From positions 1 to 7,464 of the forward strand of contig JAEYSR010000211.1 in the NCBI GenBank assembly GCA_023434535.1: a DNA stretch of 7,464 nt, in the 5' to 3' direction. The position numbers were made by a program, and so were the translations under genes. Positions 1 through 5,144 of this stretch are shown here, piece by piece. This DNA comes from Actinomycetes bacterium. GTDB lineage: Bacteria; Actinomycetota; Acidimicrobiia; Acidimicrobiales; Microtrichaceae. How positions within the stretch are numbered: position 1 is the first letter of the stretch; each line of letters opens with the position of its first letter. Below the pieces are notes generated by a model. That model saw only the letters and a list, made by a program, of their open reading frames with translations, ran no database searches and was not told the origin of the DNA.

Positions 1-685
1 CCGCCCCGGCGACCGGGTCGGCGGCGTCGTCGCCCCACGGGATCCAGCCGTGTCCGAAGCGGGCGACGCGCTCGACCACCCTGGGACCCACGCGGCCGCT
101 GACCCAGATCGGAACCCCGCCGGACTGCAGCGGCTTGGGCATCTGGTGGATGGCGTCGAAAGTCAGCTCGGGGTCGGAGAACTCGGCACGCGACTGCGAC
201 CACAGCGCCTGGCACACCGCGAGGGTGTGGTCGAGGAGGCGGCCACGGCGGCCGTAGTCGAGCCCGGCCGCGTCGTACTCCTCGCGCTGCCAGCCCACGC
301 CGACACCCAGGTCGAGGCGCCCTCCGGACAGCACGTCGAGCGTGGCTGCGGACTTGGCGAGCACGACCGGCCGACGGAGCGCGGCGATCAGGATGTTGGT
401 CCCCAGACGGATTCGGCGGGTCCTCCCGGCCACCACCGACAGCAGCGTCAGCGGCTCCAACCAGTGCCCGTCGGGGCCCGTGGGCTGCCGACCGCCCGCC
501 GTCCCGCCGAGCTCGGGCCGGCCGTAGGCGTCGAGGTCCTCGCCGAACACCACGTGGTCCGACACGACGAGCCGGTCGATGCCGACCCGGTCGAACAGCT
601 CGGCCCGGTCCAGCAGGTGCTCCCAGCCGCCAGGGTCCTCCGCGGAGAAGTTGGGAAGGGTGATCGACAGCGTGGGAACCGTCAC
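1..685 (-). CDS. LLM class flavin/F420-dependent oxidoreductase, 3' end missing
   Basis: Luciferase-like monooxygenase-fold oxidoreductase; such proteins use reduced F420 or FMN to oxidise or reduce small molecules in the cytoplasm. The substrate cannot be told. The 228 visible residues show the family pattern: an N-terminal strand and helix, then 'DRLVVSDHVVFG' (residues 37-48), 'WLEPLTLLSVVAGRT' (75-89), 'RIRLGTNILI' (91-100), 'RRPVVLAKSAATLDVLSGGR' (104-123) and the glycine-rich 'DLGVGVGWQREEY' (125-137), followed by 'PKPLQSGGVPIWVSG' (183-197). Actinobacterial F420-dependent members look just like this. The start is GTG at 685, with GGAGG seven bases upstream inside the preceding gene. 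That start overlaps the stop of the SnoaL-like gene by four bases (GTGA), so the two are likely cotranscribed and translationally coupled. The C-terminal part lies beyond the left edge. F420 rather than FMN use is inferred from organism type and resemblance. Confidence 0.93.
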   Translation of the reverse strand, partial: MTVPTLSITLPNFSAEDPGGWEHLLDRAELFDRVGIDRLVVSDHVVFGEDLDAYGRPELGGTAGGRQPTGPDGHWLEPLTLLSVVAGRTRRIRLGTNILIAALRRPVVLAKSAATLDVLSGGRLDLGVGVGWQREEYDAAGLDYGRRGRLLDHTLAVCQALWSQSRAEFSDPELTFDAIHQMPKPLQSGGVPIWVSGRVGPRVVERVARFGHGWIPWGDDAADPVAGA

Positions 686-1161
686 GTCGTGACCTCCGGG
701 ATCGGTTGCTCCGTCGTGAACTGGACCTGCACCGTGCGGGCGGCGAACCGCCACCCGGCCCGCGGATCGGAGTCGGGCTCCGCCTGCCGCCGCACGTACC
801 TGTCGAGGTAGCGGATGTGCAGCACCCGGTCGACCGATCCGGTGCCGAGCCCGCCCACGTGGTGGTGCGCCTCGCACAGGACCTCGCCGGTCGCCTCGTC
901 CGTGCCCGGGCCCCGGTCGTAGCGGGATTGGCCGAGCAGGTGGAAGGTCAGCGGGTAGCGGGCGGCGAGGGCGGCCGGGATGTCCGCGATCGCGTCGACG
1001 CCGTCGCGGGCGCGGGACTCGCCGGTCGCCAGGGTCTCGACGGTGAGCACGGCGTCGGCGGTGAACAACGAGCGCAGCAGGTCCGGGTCGCGGCCGTCGA
1101 CCGCCGCGGCGTAGTCCACGGCCAGGGAGCGCAGGTGGTCCCGTACCTCCGCCTCGAGCAC
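682..1161 (-). CDS. SnoaL-like / NTF2-like protein
   Basis: Protein of about 159 residues with a SnoaL_4-type alpha+beta cone fold, found in small cyclases, isomerases, ring-hydroxylating beta subunits and many uncharacterised proteins. Visible hallmarks are the N-terminal helix 'RSLAVDYAAAVDGRDPDLLRSLF' region (residues 11-33), then 'TADAVLTVE' (34-42), 'YPLTFHLLGQ' (69-78), 'ATGEVLCEAHHHV' (90-102) with three consecutive histidines, and 'AGWRFAARTVQVQFT' (135-149). The frame stays open up to a GTG at 1269, but I chose the GTG at 1161. The 36 codons between them include eight ending in A or T (GTA, CGA, AGA, CGA, CTT, GGT, AGT, GAA), against one in the next 36, and they contain a perfect inverted repeat; this looks like a leader, not coding sequence. 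GGGGG lies five bases before the GTG. The 1263 ATG is the main alternative. It overlaps the downstream oxidoreductase by four bases and probably works with it. The substrate is unknown. Confidence 0.85.
   Translation of the reverse strand: MLEAEVRDHLRSLAVDYAAAVDGRDPDLLRSLFTADAVLTVETLATGESRARDGVDAIADIPAALAARYPLTFHLLGQSRYDRGPGTDEATGEVLCEAHHHVGGLGTGSVDRVLHIRYLDRYVRRQAEPDSDPRAGWRFAARTVQVQFTTEQPIPEVTT
693..697 (-). promoter_or_regulatory. Shine-Dalgarno of the LLM oxidoreductase, inside the upstream gene
   Basis: On the minus strand GGAGG lies seven bases before the GTG at 685, within the last codons of the SnoaL-like gene. It fixes the start of the oxidoreductase and fits reinitiation at the GTGA overlap. 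Confidence 0.7.
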
Positions 1162-1180
1162 GCTGTCCCCCGGTTCGTCA

Positions 1181-1210
1181 CTCGGGTGGGACGCGGTCGC
1201 CCCACCCGAG
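1181..1210. repeat. Perfect 10-bp inverted repeat in the SnoaL-gene leader
   Basis: The left arm CTCGGGTGGG (1181-1190) and right arm CCCACCCGAG (1201-1210) are exact reverse complements, separated by ten bases. It lies 20 to 49 bases upstream of the preferred GTG start at 1161. As RNA it would form a strong GC-rich hairpin; as DNA, arm centres are 20 bp apart (about two helical turns), which would suit a dimeric regulator. There is no T-run, so a simple intrinsic terminator is unlikely. Role inferred only. Confidence 0.6.
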
Positions 1211-1289
1211 CTCGAAAGGTAGGCGATCGCCGCCGCTCGGGCTCTCTCGCCGCCTCGTACCATCGGCACGCCAGGAGCGCGCTTGAGGA

Positions 1290-1299
1290 CTCGATCGAG
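1290..1299. repeat. 10-bp palindrome upstream of the SnoaL-like gene
   Basis: CTCGATCGAG reads the same on both strands. It lies in the gap between the LURP-one stop (1350) and the SnoaL-like gene, flanked by two copies of GGACTCG (1287-1293 and 1305-1311). Short palindromes of this kind arise often in GC-rich DNA, so an operator role is only a possibility. Confidence 0.3.
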
Positions 1300-1349
1300 G
1301 TTCCGGACTCGCTGAAGCCGGTCGATCGCTGCGACCCGACCAGCGGGGC

Positions 1350-1862
1350 TCAGTGGTCCCGGGTCATCCCGTCGATGGCGACGGCGATGGACAGCACGAG
1401 CGCCGGGTCGGTCTCCCCGAAGACCTCCACGCCGTAGGACTCCCGGACCCGGAACCAGCGCTTGGACACCTCGGCGACCTTGTCGCCGTCCTGCTCGATC
1501 TCGTACTCGTGGTCGACCACGTTGCCGTGCGCCGACAGGTCGGGCTGGCCGTCGACCTCGATCTTGAAGTGGTCGCGGATGCCGACGATGCGCTTGGTGA
1601 CCGTGGCGTCGTGGCCCCGGACGACCATGTGCATCTTGTCCCGCACGGTGAGCTTGCGCTCCTTGATCTCCGCCACCTCGTTGCCGGCGGCGTCCTTGAG
1701 CAGCCAGGTGTCACGGATGCGGGCGACCTTGCCGTCGACGTGGAACGCCTTCTGACCCGACTCGTCGTGGATCCACGAGTCGTCGCCGATGGCGATCAGC
1801 TGCTCGCGCATCTCGAACCGCCGCACCGGCTGGTCCCCGTCCCTGTGCCGCAACAAACCCAT
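1350..1862 (-). CDS. LURP-one-related family protein
   Basis: A 170-residue protein of the LURP-one-related (Tubby-like fold) family. In bacteria the molecular role is unknown; by analogy with Tubby and phospholipid scramblase folds, membrane or lipid association has been suggested. The sequence follows the family from end to end: 'RFEMREQLIAIGDDSWI' (15-31), 'KAFHVDGKVARIRDTWLLKD' (38-57), 'EVAEIKERKLTVRDKM' (62-77), the basic-acidic alternation of beta strands, then 'KVAEVSKRWFRVRESYGVEV' (128-147), and finally the hydrophobic helix 'DPALVLSIAVAIDGM' (152-166), which in this fold threads the beta barrel. No signal peptide. The start is the ATG at 1862, with GAGGAG six bases upstream. Length matches the family. 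It lies 109 bases after the methyltransferase on the same strand and well before the SnoaL-like gene, so it may have its own promoter. Family assignment is firm, function is not. Confidence 0.92.
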   Translation of the reverse strand: MGLLRHRDGDQPVRRFEMREQLIAIGDDSWIHDESGQKAFHVDGKVARIRDTWLLKDAAGNEVAEIKERKLTVRDKMHMVVRGHDATVTKRIVGIRDHFKIEVDGQPDLSAHGNVVDHEYEIEQDGDKVAEVSKRWFRVRESYGVEVFGETDPALVLSIAVAIDGMTRDH

Positions 1863-1868
1863 CTCGGT

Positions 1869-1874
1869 CTCCTC
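1869..1874 (-). promoter_or_regulatory. Shine-Dalgarno of the LURP-one-related gene
   Basis: GAGGAG on the minus strand, six bases before the ATG at 1862; a near-ideal site that settles this start. Confidence 0.7.
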
Positions 1875-1971
1875 GCCGTGTGCGTCTCCCGATGATGGTC
1901 CACCCCGGGCCGACGGTCGTCCTCATCCGAACCGGGTGAGGCGAGGGGCCCTCAACCCGTGTCGGCGACCA

Positions 1972-2733
1972 TCAGCCGGCGAGGTGGGCCACCCAGACGT
2001 CCTCTGCGGGCCAGCGGCCCGCCCAGTCCGCGGTGACGATCTCGTACCAGTCCGGATCCTCGGCGCCCTCGGGTGGGGTGAGCTCGTGCAGGGCGTCGAC
2101 CACGAAGCCGTTCCGACCCAGGACGGAGATCCACTCGCCGTGGCCGAGGTGGTGCTCGACCCCGCCACCCGGCCACGCCACCGTCCGGACGTCACGGGCG
2201 GCGCGCAGCAGGCGGTCACCGGCCGGCCCGGACTCCTCCGGGACGCACAGAGCGCTGAGTGCGCTGTTGGTCATGAACACCAGCCGCCCGCCGGGCCGCA
2301 GGAGCCGGGCCGCCTCGGCGACCCAGGCCTCGGGTTCGCACCAGGCGCCGACGCCGTGCTCGCTCACGACGAGGTCCGCGCACCGGTCCGCCAGCGGCAC
2401 CACCTCGCCGTCGGCCTCGACCAGCGGGAACGTCGTGCCGGTCCGCTCCTGGCACCGCTGCGCCGTCAGCAGCTGGGCCCGGCTCAGGTCGACGCCGACC
2501 GGTCGCGCTCCCGAGCGGGCCAACCACGCGGCGACGTGCGCCACCCCGCACCCGAGCTCGACGACGTCGAGACCGTGGACCGCACCCAGCAGACCCAGCT
2601 CCGACTCGGGCCGTCGGAACAGGCCCCACCGCAGCTCATCGTCGTCCCAGCGCAGCTCGCCCTCTGCGTCGCTGAAGGCCGCGTTGACCTGCTCCCAGAC
2701 GGCACGGTTGCGCTCCAACGGCTCCATGTCCAC
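1972..2733 (-). CDS. Class I SAM-dependent methyltransferase
   Basis: A 253-residue Rossmann-fold methyltransferase of the Methyltransf_11/25 type. The SAM-binding motif I is 'VVELGCGVA' (residues 57-65), the acidic residue that binds the ribose hydroxyls is in 'PVGVDLS' (Asp82), a motif-II-like 'CADLVVSEHGVGAW' spans 118-131, and motif III 'LLRPGGRLVFMTNS' starts at 144. The N-terminal lid begins 'RNRAVWEQVNAAFSD' (8-22), a pattern seen in many actinobacterial methyltransferases of unknown substrate. I chose the GTG at 2733 because AAGGA lies six bases upstream; the ATG two codons later (2727) has a spacing of 12. It is transcribed away from the ArsB-like permease. I considered an arsenite methyltransferase because of that neighbour, but the conserved ArsM cysteine arrangement is not apparent, so the substrate (small molecule, most likely) is left open. 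Confidence 0.92.
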   Translation of the reverse strand: MDMEPLERNRAVWEQVNAAFSDAEGELRWDDDELRWGLFRRPESELGLLGAVHGLDVVELGCGVAHVAAWLARSGARPVGVDLSRAQLLTAQRCQERTGTTFPLVEADGEVVPLADRCADLVVSEHGVGAWCEPEAWVAEAARLLRPGGRLVFMTNSALSALCVPEESGPAGDRLLRAARDVRTVAWPGGGVEHHLGHGEWISVLGRNGFVVDALHELTPPEGAEDPDWYEIVTADWAGRWPAEDVWVAHLAG

Positions 2734-2739
2734 GCCACA

Positions 2740-2746
2740 TCCTTCC
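2740..2746 (-). promoter_or_regulatory. Shine-Dalgarno deciding the methyltransferase start
   Basis: GGAAGGA on the minus strand. It is six bases from the GTG at 2733 but 12 bases from the ATG at 2727, so it favours the GTG. Confidence 0.55.
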
Positions 2747-2775
2747 CGCTCCGCTCGGGGACGGCAGCCGACACC

Positions 2776-2839
2776 GCCGGGCGGCAGCAGCCGACCATGC
2801 CGGGCGGCAGCAGCCGACCATGCCGGGCGGCGGCAGCCG
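2776..2839. repeat. 23-bp tandem repeat, about 2.8 copies, in a divergent intergenic region
   Basis: Two perfect 23-bp copies lie at 2776-2798 and 2799-2821, each beginning GCCGGGCGGCAG and ending CAGCCGACCAT. A third copy at 2822-2839 matches 17 of 18 bases before diverging, and a degenerate piece (CGGCAGCCGAC) precedes the array at 2762-2772. Each unit contains CGGC-AGCA-GCCG, a small hairpin. The array sits between the divergent methyltransferase and permease genes, whose starts are at 2733 and 2857. The period is not a multiple of three, which argues for non-coding DNA. It could hold repeated regulator sites or simply be slippage-born. The rest of the 123-bp gap shows no promoter I can defend. 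Confidence 0.85.
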
Positions 2840-2856
2840 GGGGAAGATGGCGCACC

Positions 2857-3909
2857 GTGGGCACCGTCGGCCAGGACCTCCTCGACACCGCTCCGGCCCT
2901 GGCGTTCCTGTGCCTGGGCGTGCCCTACGCCGCCCTGCTCGACCGGCTGGGCTGCTTCGACGCTGCTGTCACGTGGCTGGGCGCCCGCACCCGGTCGAGC
3001 GGGGTGCGCACGGCACTGCTGTGGACCGTCGCAGCCCTGGTGACCGCCCTGCTCAACCTCGACACGACGATCGTCCTCCTGACGCCGATCGCCGTACGAC
3101 TGGCCCGCCGGACCGACACCGACCCGGTCGTGGTCGCGACCGTGCCGCTGCTGCTCTCCGGGCTCGCCTCGTCGTTCCTGCCGGTGTCCAACCTGACCAC
3201 GCTGATCGTGCAGGGCCGGACCGACGTCTCGAACCTCGACGTCCTGACCACCCTCGGTCCCGCCGGGCTGGTGGCCGTCGTCGTGGGGTGGCTGGTCCAT
3301 CGCACCCGTTCCCCGCGCCGCCTCGAGGTCGACGGGTCGGCAGAGCCGGACCCCGTGGCGCTGCGGCTCGGCGTGGTCGTGGTGGCGGTCACGGTCGTGG
3401 GGTTCGTCCTCGGGCCGGTGATCGGCCTGCAGCCGTGGATGGTCCTGCTCGTCGTCGACGCCGTGCTGATCACCTACCTGCGGTGGGTGCCCTGGCGTGA
3501 CGTCCCCGTCGGCACGGCGCTCGCGGTGGGCGCGCTCGTCGTCGTCGTGTCGCTCTCCGGGGTCGGACCCGGAACCTGGATGAGCGGGGACGGCGCCGGG
3601 CCGACGGCCGCGGCGGCACTGACCGGCGCCGGCACGGCGAACCTGATCAACAACCTCCCGGCGACGATCGTCGGCCTCGGTTCGGTGACCTCCATGGGCG
3701 ACGGCTCGTGGGGCTGGCTCTGGGGAGTGAACGCAGGGTCGCTGCTCCTGCCGTGGGGCACTCTCGCCACGGTCCTCTGGTGGCGGGTCCTCCGCTCCGA
3801 GGACGTCGCGATCGACCTCCGCTCCTACCTGCGCACCGTCGTGCCCGTCGTCGTGCCGGCGTTCCTGGCCGGGACGGCGGCCCTGGTGTTGACGCTGCAC
3901 CTCGCATGA
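2857..3909 (+). CDS. ArsB-like (SLC13/ArsB superfamily) permease, short at the N-terminus
   Basis: Integral membrane protein of 350 residues in the ion transporter superfamily. It resembles the arsenite/anion permease ArsB. Family marks are 'LNLDTTIVLLTPIAV' (66-80), 'LASSFLPVSNLTTLIV' (103-118, the ArsB-type SNL motif), the second-half 'TANLINNLPATIVG' (260-273, the NNLP hallmark) and 'GTLATVLWWRVL' (301-312). Hydrophobic segments lie near 11-30, 51-80, 91-110, 131-147, 171-190, 193-208, 219-235, 250-275, 283-308 and 328-348. The start is GTG at 2857 with GGGGAAG about ten bases upstream. An in-frame ATG at 2797 would add 20 non-hydrophobic residues from the tandem repeat and is less likely. 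ArsB is about 430 residues; this protein begins within what would be ArsB's second or third helix. No arsR, arsC or arsA is visible, so arsenite as substrate is not established. It converges on thpR. Confidence 0.85.
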   Translation: MGTVGQDLLDTAPALAFLCLGVPYAALLDRLGCFDAAVTWLGARTRSSGVRTALLWTVAALVTALLNLDTTIVLLTPIAVRLARRTDTDPVVVATVPLLLSGLASSFLPVSNLTTLIVQGRTDVSNLDVLTTLGPAGLVAVVVGWLVHRTRSPRRLEVDGSAEPDPVALRLGVVVVAVTVVGFVLGPVIGLQPWMVLLVVDAVLITYLRWVPWRDVPVGTALAVGALVVVVSLSGVGPGTWMSGDGAGPTAAAALTGAGTANLINNLPATIVGLGSVTSMGDGSWGWLWGVNAGSLLLPWGTLATVLWWRVLRSEDVAIDLRSYLRTVVPVVVPAFLAGTAALVLTLHLA

Positions 3910-3918
3910 CCTCCTGCC

Positions 3919-3969
3919 GATTCCGATGACAAGAGATGGCCGTGGAGACCGTAAATCGTCATGGGAATC
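3919..3969. repeat. Imperfect 12-bp inverted repeat between convergent genes
   Basis: GATTCCGATGAC (3919-3930) pairs with GTCATGGGAATC (3958-3969) at 11 of 12 positions, enclosing 27 bases. The right arm covers the last codons and stop of thpR, and the left arm follows the permease stop. Its position between two convergent 3' ends suggests bidirectional termination or transcript-end protection, but there is no T-run and the loop is long. An alternative nested hairpin is GACCGT (3947-3952) with ACGGTC (3972-3977). Confidence 0.4.
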
Positions 3970-4477
3970 CGACGGTCCGGGTCGGCGCCGGCCAGGCGGC
4001 GACGGTGTCGTAGACGGCCCCGTCCGGACGGAGGCGGCTGCGCACCAGGGCCACCTCCTCCACGTCGAAGGACCCGTCGACCATGGTGCCGAGCGCCGGT
4101 GGCATCCGGGCGTCCCGCTTGACCCGCGCGATCGTGAGGTGACCCGAGAACGGTCGGCGCGGCGGTGGGTCGCCGACGTCGCGCGTGGCCTCGATCACCT
4201 CCAGCGCCAGCTCGTCGAGCCCGCCCACGGGCACCACCAGCACCCGCTCACCGAGCACGTCGACCGCAGGTCCCAGCACCGCGGTCGCCGACGGCAGGTC
4301 CACGTCCTCCATGGCCTCCTCGACCACGTCGATGTCGACGTCCCCGAGGAACCGCAGCGTGACGTGCCAGCTGTCGGGCGTGGTGAAGCGCACGCCGCGC
4401 TGGTCCTTCCGGCGCAGGGTCATCAGCTCGGACACCACGTCCTCCGGGGGCCACACCGCCAGGAACAGTCGGGGCAT
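3959..4477 (-). CDS. thpR: RNA 2',3'-cyclic phosphodiesterase (2'-5' RNA ligase family)
   Basis: A 172-residue cytoplasmic enzyme of the 2H phosphoesterase superfamily (LigT/ThpR), which opens 2',3'-cyclic phosphates on RNA and in some members can join 2'-5' linkages in vitro. Both catalytic HxTx motifs are present: 'HVTL' (38-41) followed by 'RFLGDV', and 'HLTI' (113-116) followed by 'ARVKRD'. The N-terminus 'MPRLFLAVWPPEDV' is typical of the family and fixes the ATG at 4477, although no good Shine-Dalgarno precedes it. The end '...EEVALVRSRLRPDGAVYDTV' is also characteristic. Length is normal for ThpR. The gene diverges from the thioesterase and converges on the permease, so it is probably transcribed alone. 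The biological RNA substrate is unknown for the family. Confidence 0.95.
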   Translation of the reverse strand: MPRLFLAVWPPEDVVSELMTLRRKDQRGVRFTTPDSWHVTLRFLGDVDIDVVEEAMEDVDLPSATAVLGPAVDVLGERVLVVPVGGLDELALEVIEATRDVGDPPPRRPFSGHLTIARVKRDARMPPALGTMVDGSFDVEEVALVRSRLRPDGAVYDTVAAWPAPTRTVGFP

Positions 4478-4492
4478 GCACCCAGTCAACCC

Positions 4493-4526
4493 GGCGCGGC
4501 TGGTCGGGCGGCGGTCGGACCGCGCC
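4493..4526. repeat. 7-bp inverted repeat in the thpR/thioesterase divergent gap
   Basis: GGCGCGG (4493-4499) and CCGCGCC (4520-4526) are perfect complements 20 bases apart, in the 102-bp gap between two divergent starts (4477 and 4580). It could be a shared operator, but GC-rich DNA makes such short dyads common. No -10/-35 pair stands out. Confidence 0.25.
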
Positions 4527-4579
4527 AGACTGCGGGCTCCGACGCGCAGAGGCCGTCGGTGGCCCGAGGTGGTGCACAG

Positions 4580-5047
4580 GTGAGCGAGACCCCGTCCTTC
4601 GACCCGATGCAGATGACCGGACTCGAGATCATGCGTGCCTTCGTCGGCCTGGCCGAGCTCCCTGATCCGCCGCCGAGCATCGGCCGGCTGCTCGGCATGC
4701 GCATCGTCACCGCCGACGAGGGATCGGTGACCTTCACGTGTCCGACCAAGGCCGACTTCGCCAACCCCATGGGCACGACCCACGGCGGCATCTGCGCCAC
4801 CATGCTCGACTCGGCGATGGGCTGCGCGGTGCACACCACGCTCGGGCCGGGAGACTCCTACGCGACGCTCGAGCTGAGCGTGAACTACGTCCGAGGGGTG
4901 CCGATCGACGGCGTGGTGCTGACGGCGACGGGCTCGACCATCCACGTCGGCCGACGGTCCGCCACCGCCGAGGGCCGGGTGCTCGACGACCGGGGTCGAC
5001 TGGTCGCCCACGGCACCACCACGTGCATGATCACCCGCGCCGGCTGA
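4580..5047 (+). CDS. PaaI family hotdog-fold thioesterase
   Basis: A 155-residue acyl-CoA thioesterase of the PaaI/YdiI type, hydrolysing the thioester of small acyl- or aryl-CoA compounds in the cytoplasm; the natural acyl group cannot be read from the sequence. The hotdog signature is complete: 'FANPMGTTHGGICATMLDSAMG' spans 60-81, containing the HGG (68-70) that forms the oxyanion region and the acidic residue Asp77 expected at the catalytic position. It is followed by 'YATLELSVNYVRGV' (94-107), 'VGRRSATAEGRVLDDRGRLVAHGT' (123-146) and the terminal 'TTTCMIT'. I chose the GTG at 4580, with GAGGT nine bases upstream; the GTG at 4559 would add seven residues and cannot be excluded. It precedes the questin-oxidase-like gene by 97 bases, but that gene has its own promoter. 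Confidence 0.93.
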   Translation: MSETPSFDPMQMTGLEIMRAFVGLAELPDPPPSIGRLLGMRIVTADEGSVTFTCPTKADFANPMGTTHGGICATMLDSAMGCAVHTTLGPGDSYATLELSVNYVRGVPIDGVVLTATGSTIHVGRRSATAEGRVLDDRGRLVAHGTTTCMITRAG

Positions 5048-5056
5048 CGATCCCCG

Positions 5057-5103
5057 GGACCGGTCCGGTCGCACCATGGACCGTCCGTTCGGGCGTCGCC
5101 CGA
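5057..5103. repeat. Dyads in the gap upstream of the MerR-type promoter
   Basis: Three short dyads follow the thioesterase stop: the palindrome GGACCGGTCC (5057-5066), the related GGACCGTCC (5078-5086), and the hairpin TCGGGC-GTC-GCCCGA (5089-5103, six-base stem, three-base loop). The last ends three bases before the -35 element. It may end thioesterase transcripts, though no T-run follows. Roles are uncertain. Confidence 0.3.
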
Positions 5104-5106
5104 CCC

Positions 5107-5137
5107 TTGACCTCAAGTCCACTTGAAGTCGTACGGT
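5107..5137 (+). promoter_or_regulatory. MerR/SoxR-type promoter with operator in a 19-bp spacer
   Basis: The -35 element TTGACC (5107-5112) and the -10 element TACGGT (5132-5137) are 19 bases apart, longer than the usual 17 and diagnostic of MerR-family-activated promoters. The spacer and -35 carry a dyad: GACCTCAAGT (5109-5118), central CC, ACTTGAAGTC (5121-5130), with nine of ten positions complementary. The inner half-sites CCTCAAGT and ACTTGAAG closely match the SoxR box of E. coli soxS, which has CCTCAAGT, TA, ACTTGAGG in the same 18-bp layout. Members of the family twist the DNA to realign the two elements. The regulator gene is not in the window. The -10 ends seven bases before the ATG at 5145, so transcription should begin at or next to the A of the start codon. 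Confidence 0.85.
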
Positions 5138-5144
5138 CGACGTC

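Noticed and set aside
1863..1971. A promoter for the LURP-one gene in the 109-bp gap after the methyltransferase
   Set aside because: I could not find a -35/-10 pair with acceptable spacing; only the Shine-Dalgarno is clear.
2776..2839. The 23-bp repeats as a CRISPR array
   Set aside because: Copies are directly abutting with no spacers, and no cas gene is present.
1789..2856. A long plus-strand open frame that runs into the permease frame, which would make a protein of about 700 residues
   Set aside because: It is antisense to the well-supported methyltransferase and to the start of the LURP-one gene, its translation is Pro/Arg/Gln-rich with no domain, and it crosses the non-coding tandem repeat. 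The real gene begins at 2857.
2734..3900. A minus-strand open frame extending the methyltransferase upstream across the whole permease gene
   Set aside because: The sequence is the low-complexity shadow of the permease's third-position GC. The methyltransferase domain begins right at 2733 with its own Shine-Dalgarno.
1972..3909. An arsenic resistance unit formed by the methyltransferase (as ArsM) and the ArsB-like permease
   Set aside because: The methyltransferase does not show the ArsM cysteine pattern, the genes diverge, and no arsR, arsC or arsA is present. The pairing remains unexplained.
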